Source of the DNA: Ailanthus altissimus
Lineage: Eukaryota > Streptophyta > Magnoliopsida > Sapindales > Simaroubaceae
Direction: 5' to 3'
NCBI GenBank assembly: GCA_946807835.1
Contig: OX327697.1
Coordinates: 22,950,001 to 23,014,000, forward strand
Length of the DNA stretch: 64,000 nt
Positions 59,645 through 64,000 of the stretch are shown piece by piece. Both the position numbers and the translations under genes were made by a program. How positions within the stretch are numbered: the first letter of the stretch is position 1; every line of letters starts with the position of its first letter. A model generated the notes under the pieces. The model made no database searches. It worked only from the letters and a program-made list of their open reading frames with translations, and was not told the DNA's origin.

Positions 59645-59750
59645 GCTTCCACTAATCTATCTACTAATGGGCATTACATTAGCCTGCCCATATTCTTAAA
59701 TAAGGAATATTAATTGCTTATTCGTTCAGAAAGTAGGACTATGCAAAATA
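59645..59750. repeat. Flanking direct repeat A, right copy
   Basis: GCTTCCACTAATCTATCTAC through GTAGGACTATGCAAAATA. It matches the left copy at 35099-35430 but without the 228-bp insert. It abuts the outer edge of the 3' LTR. Confidence 0.82.
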
Positions 59751-60527
59751 AGTTGCAATAGAATTTTTTTTTTTGGTTATTTAAGAAACTTTAAAAAAAA
59801 AAAATCTCAATACTCTTTAAAAGAGATAACTTGTAGTAGAACTTCTATTTTTGGTCCAAAAAAAAAGAGTGCGGTAGTGATGTGTATTTATACCCATTTA
59901 TTCTGATTATCATTGTCAATTTTAGGAAAATAATTTCTTAACTGTACATTATGCCAAGATTCATAATTAATGACTTTGCAAAATCGTGATAAATTAAGGG
60001 TCTCCTGAAAGGGAAAAGTTTCTCGAACATAACATTCAATTACAGGTTACAAAATTTTGTAAGTTATAGTTGTGATGGTGTCCTCAAGCACCAATCTGAA
60101 CTCTGAGTATCAATCACATGGTTTGAATCGATGCTCTGGTAGGCCAGGACTTAGATTATGGATTGTAGGACCCATTGAAGATTGATAATTTAATGGATGT
60201 ATCATAATATTATCTTTTCTGGAAAAAAAAAATAAAGAAAAACAAATAGGGCAAAAATAAAGGAAAAAGATAGGAGAGCTTTTTCTTTCAAAAAGAGCAC
60301 TTTAATTTCACCAGCTTCCTAGAAGGATCCTATCCTGGAATTAATACGGATGCGAAAGTAGAAAAGGATGCTGAAAGTAAAATGTATAACACACCTATTT
60401 CATGTTTTTTTTTTATTATTATATAAATATGAAAAGGGGAAACGAATCAATGTTTGATGATAAAAAAAAAAAATTAAAATTAAAGAAACATCAGAGATAA
60501 TAAGGAAAAAGAACGTGTTATTGATAT
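59751..60527. other. Intergenic DNA, no gene seen
   Basis: AT-rich sequence with several A and T homopolymers; nothing recognisable. Confidence 0.5.
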
Positions 60528-61358
60528 TGTTAGAATTTTAATAATTTAAAATTAAGTTTATACATAATTTTAAATTAAAGAGTCAATATAAACTTAAATA
60601 CGTGTTTGACGTACAAAAAAAGATGAGAATAGAAAGTTAAAAATAAAAAAGTTTGTAAGAGCATGAAGAAACCAATCTACATGTGTGAGCACTGTAACGC
60701 TACGAAATCAACGCCGACAATGCAGTGATAAACCCTCAGTACCGTAGCATTAGTATAGGATTGCAGTAGTGCCACAACATTGGAGGTGTAGCACCACGAT
60801 GTAAAGTTTTGGTAGTTTCATGTTTTAAGTCAATTTAATTAATTTAAATTAGTTTTGAACTTTTTAAATATATAGACTCTTATTCTAACTAAAAATATGA
60901 TTTTTAGAGACGTTTTAAATATTATATAAATCCTTGTAACCCTTTAAAATAATCAAGAATCAAATATGTAAACATAAGAGACAATAGAGAGTTGGGTAGG
61001 CATTAGAGTGTTGAGTACGTGAGAGAGTGATAATAGATCATTTGAGAGAGAGTTTTGACTTTGTTGTATTCCTTGATTAATATCTTGTGGTAGGTTTTTG
61101 TGACATTGAGTTCTTTGTGAAGTGAATAAAAGAAGCTGGATTATTGATCCACCGTGAACGTAGGTATTTGTCATTGAACCACGTATATTTTGTGTCTTGT
61201 AGCGATTGTTTCTTTATTTTTATTGTATGTGATCTTTTAAATTCTTAATTACTTGTGGATGAAGTCTTCTACAAAGCGCTTGAATAATTTTAAGGTGCTA
61301 AATACTAGTCATAAAAGTATTAAGATATGTAAAAACTCTAACAAATGGTGTCAGTGTT
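60528..61358 (+). mobile_element. Copia LTR with primer site, rest of element missing
   Basis: 816 bp from TGTTAG (60528) to CTAACA (61338-61343), with exact 6-bp inverted ends. TGGTGTCAGTGTT at 61346-61358 is a decayed tRNA-iMet primer site. No gag, pol or second LTR follows, so the element is truncated. Its middle (60680-60800) is GC-richer and has repeated GTAGCA / AACGC words. Confidence 0.78.
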
Positions 61359-61449
61359 ATAGCTGAATCTCATACTTAATTAGTATCAAATTAAAAAGCC
61401 TAGCTAATTTTTTAACATATATAAATAAAAAAGTCAATATTTTAGATAA

Positions 61450-61640
61450 GAATAATTCTATACTTTTTAAATGATATCTCATATTTTTCATCACAAATGA
61501 TGTATTAAATTATTATTAAGTGGTAAAATAATATAATAAATAATTTTAAAAATTATATAATTCATCATCCAATATTACTTAACATATCTATGATGAAATA
61601 TTTGAAATACTATTTAAAGAATATAGCATTACTTTAAGCA
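61450..61640. mobile_element. MITE-like palindromic element, family 1, copy 3
   Basis: The left arm AATAATTCTATACTTTTTAA and TTTTCATCACAAATGATGT pairs imperfectly with the right arm, which reads in reverse AAGTAATGCTATATTCTTTA and ATTTCATCATAGATATGTT. Inverted similarity runs for about 60 bp. Confidence 0.62.
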
Positions 61641-64000
61641 ATTGATAAATAATAATGATATTGAATTTGCTTTCTTTTTTTTAATCAAATCAAACCAAAA
61701 ACTTTTCATAAGAAAAATTAGAGAATAACCATATATAATTTTATTTCTCCTATAAATTACAAGTGATACAAATCTTATACATGAACCCAATAGTATAAAG
61801 CGTTCGAATTGGTAGGGCTCTATATGTAATTCCTGATGAATCTTTACGAAGATTCTCTTCTCTTTTTATTTCTCTTTTTTGATTTATTGAAATATGTTTC
61901 ATTATTCAGTGTCTTCAAAACACGTGTTTCATTACTCGCATAAAAAAAGGGACATGTAAAAAATCCATATGTATGCAATCTAAGCTTGTGAACAAGAAAT
62001 ACAATTATTCCTTCGGGCACCAACTTGTCAAAAATTGAGAAAGATCAATATGCTTAATCGTTTTCTAAATAGTGTATCCAATGTATTTGTTAGGCTTGTT
62101 AATGACTAAGGAAATGTTAGGAGTAAATTTATGGGCTTCTTTGATAAAAAAGCAAAGTTGCTCCTATCGGGGTACATATTAGCTTGTTGATTAGTTACTA
62201 AGCCAATACCTAATTGAATTAGTTTTAAGACCCTCACCTGAAATCTTGCTAAAAATTATTAATTATTAACAACAATAATATGACCCAATGGCATTTCAAT
62301 AAATAAATTATCTATAGAAGCATTTAAAAAAATTATTTGATAAAACACTTATCAATTGCATTTTTTGCAAACATACAAATGATTCTAACATCAAAAAATA
62401 AAAAATTAGATAAAACATGTGTTTAAAATATTTAATATCATCCTTAGGAATGTCGAGAAGTAAAATTAAGATGAGAATTTTTAAGAAAATACATTTCAAG
62501 GGCCATACATTCAAGTAAAATTATGAAAATGAAGTACAATGTTTGTCAATTATTTCATCATAACTCTTCACCTTCCATTGGTCTATAACAAGAAAAAGGT
62601 GAACATTTTGAAGCACAAATTTGTAGTGCATTAACACATTCAACTAAAGTCCATATAGTATCTACCCATAACTATGTATCTATTTCCATCAGTAGTATCA
62701 ACTCTTTGGATTTTGCCTATAAAATATTTACCAAAAAATGAACCAAAAGGATGGTTGGGAATGTCTTATTTATCTACATGGAAACATATCATGTGGGGTT
62801 GCCCTATATTATTTGATTTTAAACCCAAATTTTCCACCTCTTTTAGTATGATTTCTTTGTACTAAGATAAGTACTTAAAAGTCCAACTTAGTGGAAAATC
62901 TGTAAGCTAACTTTATTAGCTTAGTGGGTAATTAATTAGATGTTTCCATCATTAGAAAAATTAACTGTTTTTCTTTATTTTTCAGCTTTTAAATGTGATT
63001 TAATCATGTGAAGCAAATACTTATGCAGCATAATGATAAAAGCACTCTCTTACATAAGAAAAAAAAAAAGGATGATTAAATTGAATATAAATATTTAATG
63101 TTAATAATTAACTTTTTTAAGAATGAAAATTCTAAGAAAAGTAAGAACAGTTTGTTTTTCTTTTTTTTTGAAAAGGACAACAAGCCTAGTATCTTTGAAT
63201 CATTTCTAAACTTAGTTAACACTAGTTTATAAGAAAAAAGTTTTATATTTCTTCATCTTATTTCTTAAGTAAAATTCATAAAGATGCTTTTTCTAATCTA
63301 TTTTTATATAAAAAGAATAAACATTCCTCACTTATCTTTTCGGCATTTAGGAGTTTAGATTTAAATTAAGAACTAACATATGGATGAAACGAGAGAAGAA
63401 TATTAGAAACATATATAGCATGCACTGAGTTCAACTAAAGATTAAGACTCAGTACTCATTAGTTCAAAAGCCTAAAAAATTATTTCAATGATAAAAGACG
63501 ATGAAAGCCGTCTGAAAATTTTTTTATTCTTTTTCTTTTATCTTATCAGTCCCTTCAATAACTTTGTTATGATTTTCATCACTCTTGCCAGAATGCCCAT
63601 ACTTAGCTAGCTTTATGAATCAAGGATAGTTATCATGGTAACTTTGACTTTATTCCATTGAGTCAGTGCCCTGTTGGGATATTTTCAGATATAGATTTTA
63701 TTCATTTTTCTCTGTAAAAATTGTGAGCATTCAATCCATCTTTGATTATTGTTTGGTTTGGTATATCTAACAAGCTAGCGGTACTATTTTCTCTTCCCAA
63801 TAAAGCAGGCCTTGTAAATACATATGGTTTCTTTTCTTTTCTTTCCTTTTCTTTTCTTTACCACAAAAGATGAAATATCAGAAGTTGGGGGCAATATTTG
63901 CCTTCTTCAGTGGATGAAATCATGAAACATTATATATGTTCCCTCTTTTGCTTTTAGTGAATTGTTTTGTCTTTATCTTCTCTTTTCCCATAATTTAACT
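61641..64000. other. Intergenic DNA, no gene recognised
   Basis: AT-rich. On the minus strand at 62660-62870 there is a weak run of codons (for example HPFGSFFGKYFIGKIQRVD) interrupted by a stop, which might be a decayed exon; no family was recognised. A polypyrimidine tract of TTTTC / TTTCC units lies at 63830-63860. Confidence 0.4.

Overview
The window is nuclear DNA of a eudicot plant. It is strongly AT-rich, its genes carry spliced GT-AG introns, and it holds three recognisable plant genes and a dense load of plant transposons. The species cannot be named from the sequence alone.

Genes. Positions 1-2886 (+) carry the last three exons of the largest subunit of RNA polymerase I (NRPA1); the rest lies upstream of the window. 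Facing it is a complete ten-exon LST8 gene (3878-7875, -), a WD40 subunit of the TOR kinase complex. At 28828-31133 (+) is a complete two-exon WIP-family zinc-finger gene closest to WIP2/NTT. No tRNA, rRNA or other intact cellular gene was recognised.

Transposons between genes (8.3-28.5 kb). This stretch has short MITE-like palindromes in two families and three Mutator-like elements with long terminal inverted repeats: 14390-15715, which carries a broken PPR gene fragment (a Pack-MULE); about 24056-26576; and 27262-28455, whose right end is tandemly triplicated. It also has a decayed but full-length Ty1-copia element (18587-23649) with two LTRs, a primer-binding site and gag-PR-INT-RT-RH remnants, plus fragments of related LTRs.

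Nested retrotransposon block (35.1-59.8 kb). A Ty3-gypsy element of the Tat type (two RNase H domains, antisense ORF remnants after pol) of about 12 kb has been opened to about 24 kb by seven later insertions. Four are solo LTRs of one roughly 1.4-kb gypsy-like family (S1 50454-51903, S2 56502-57948, S3 38564-39928, S4 43531-47270). Three are 2-kb LTR-like units of a second family (R 44379-46699, P 48062-53709, Q 49007-52494). S1 sits in Q, Q sits in P, P sits in the Tat element; R sits in S4, which sits in the Tat element. Five of the insertions have exact 5-bp target duplications and a sixth a near match, so the order of events can be read directly.

The most unusual signal is in the solo LTRs. 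A cluster of small GC-rich hairpins lies just upstream of the LTR TATA box. The stems differ in sequence but mostly stay complementary, and the 4-base loop nearly always fits NNCA. An unrelated array of short CCCT...AGGG hairpins sits inside the second Mutator-like element. From 59.8 kb to the end there are only a copia LTR with primer site, one MITE and AT-rich DNA without a recognisable gene.
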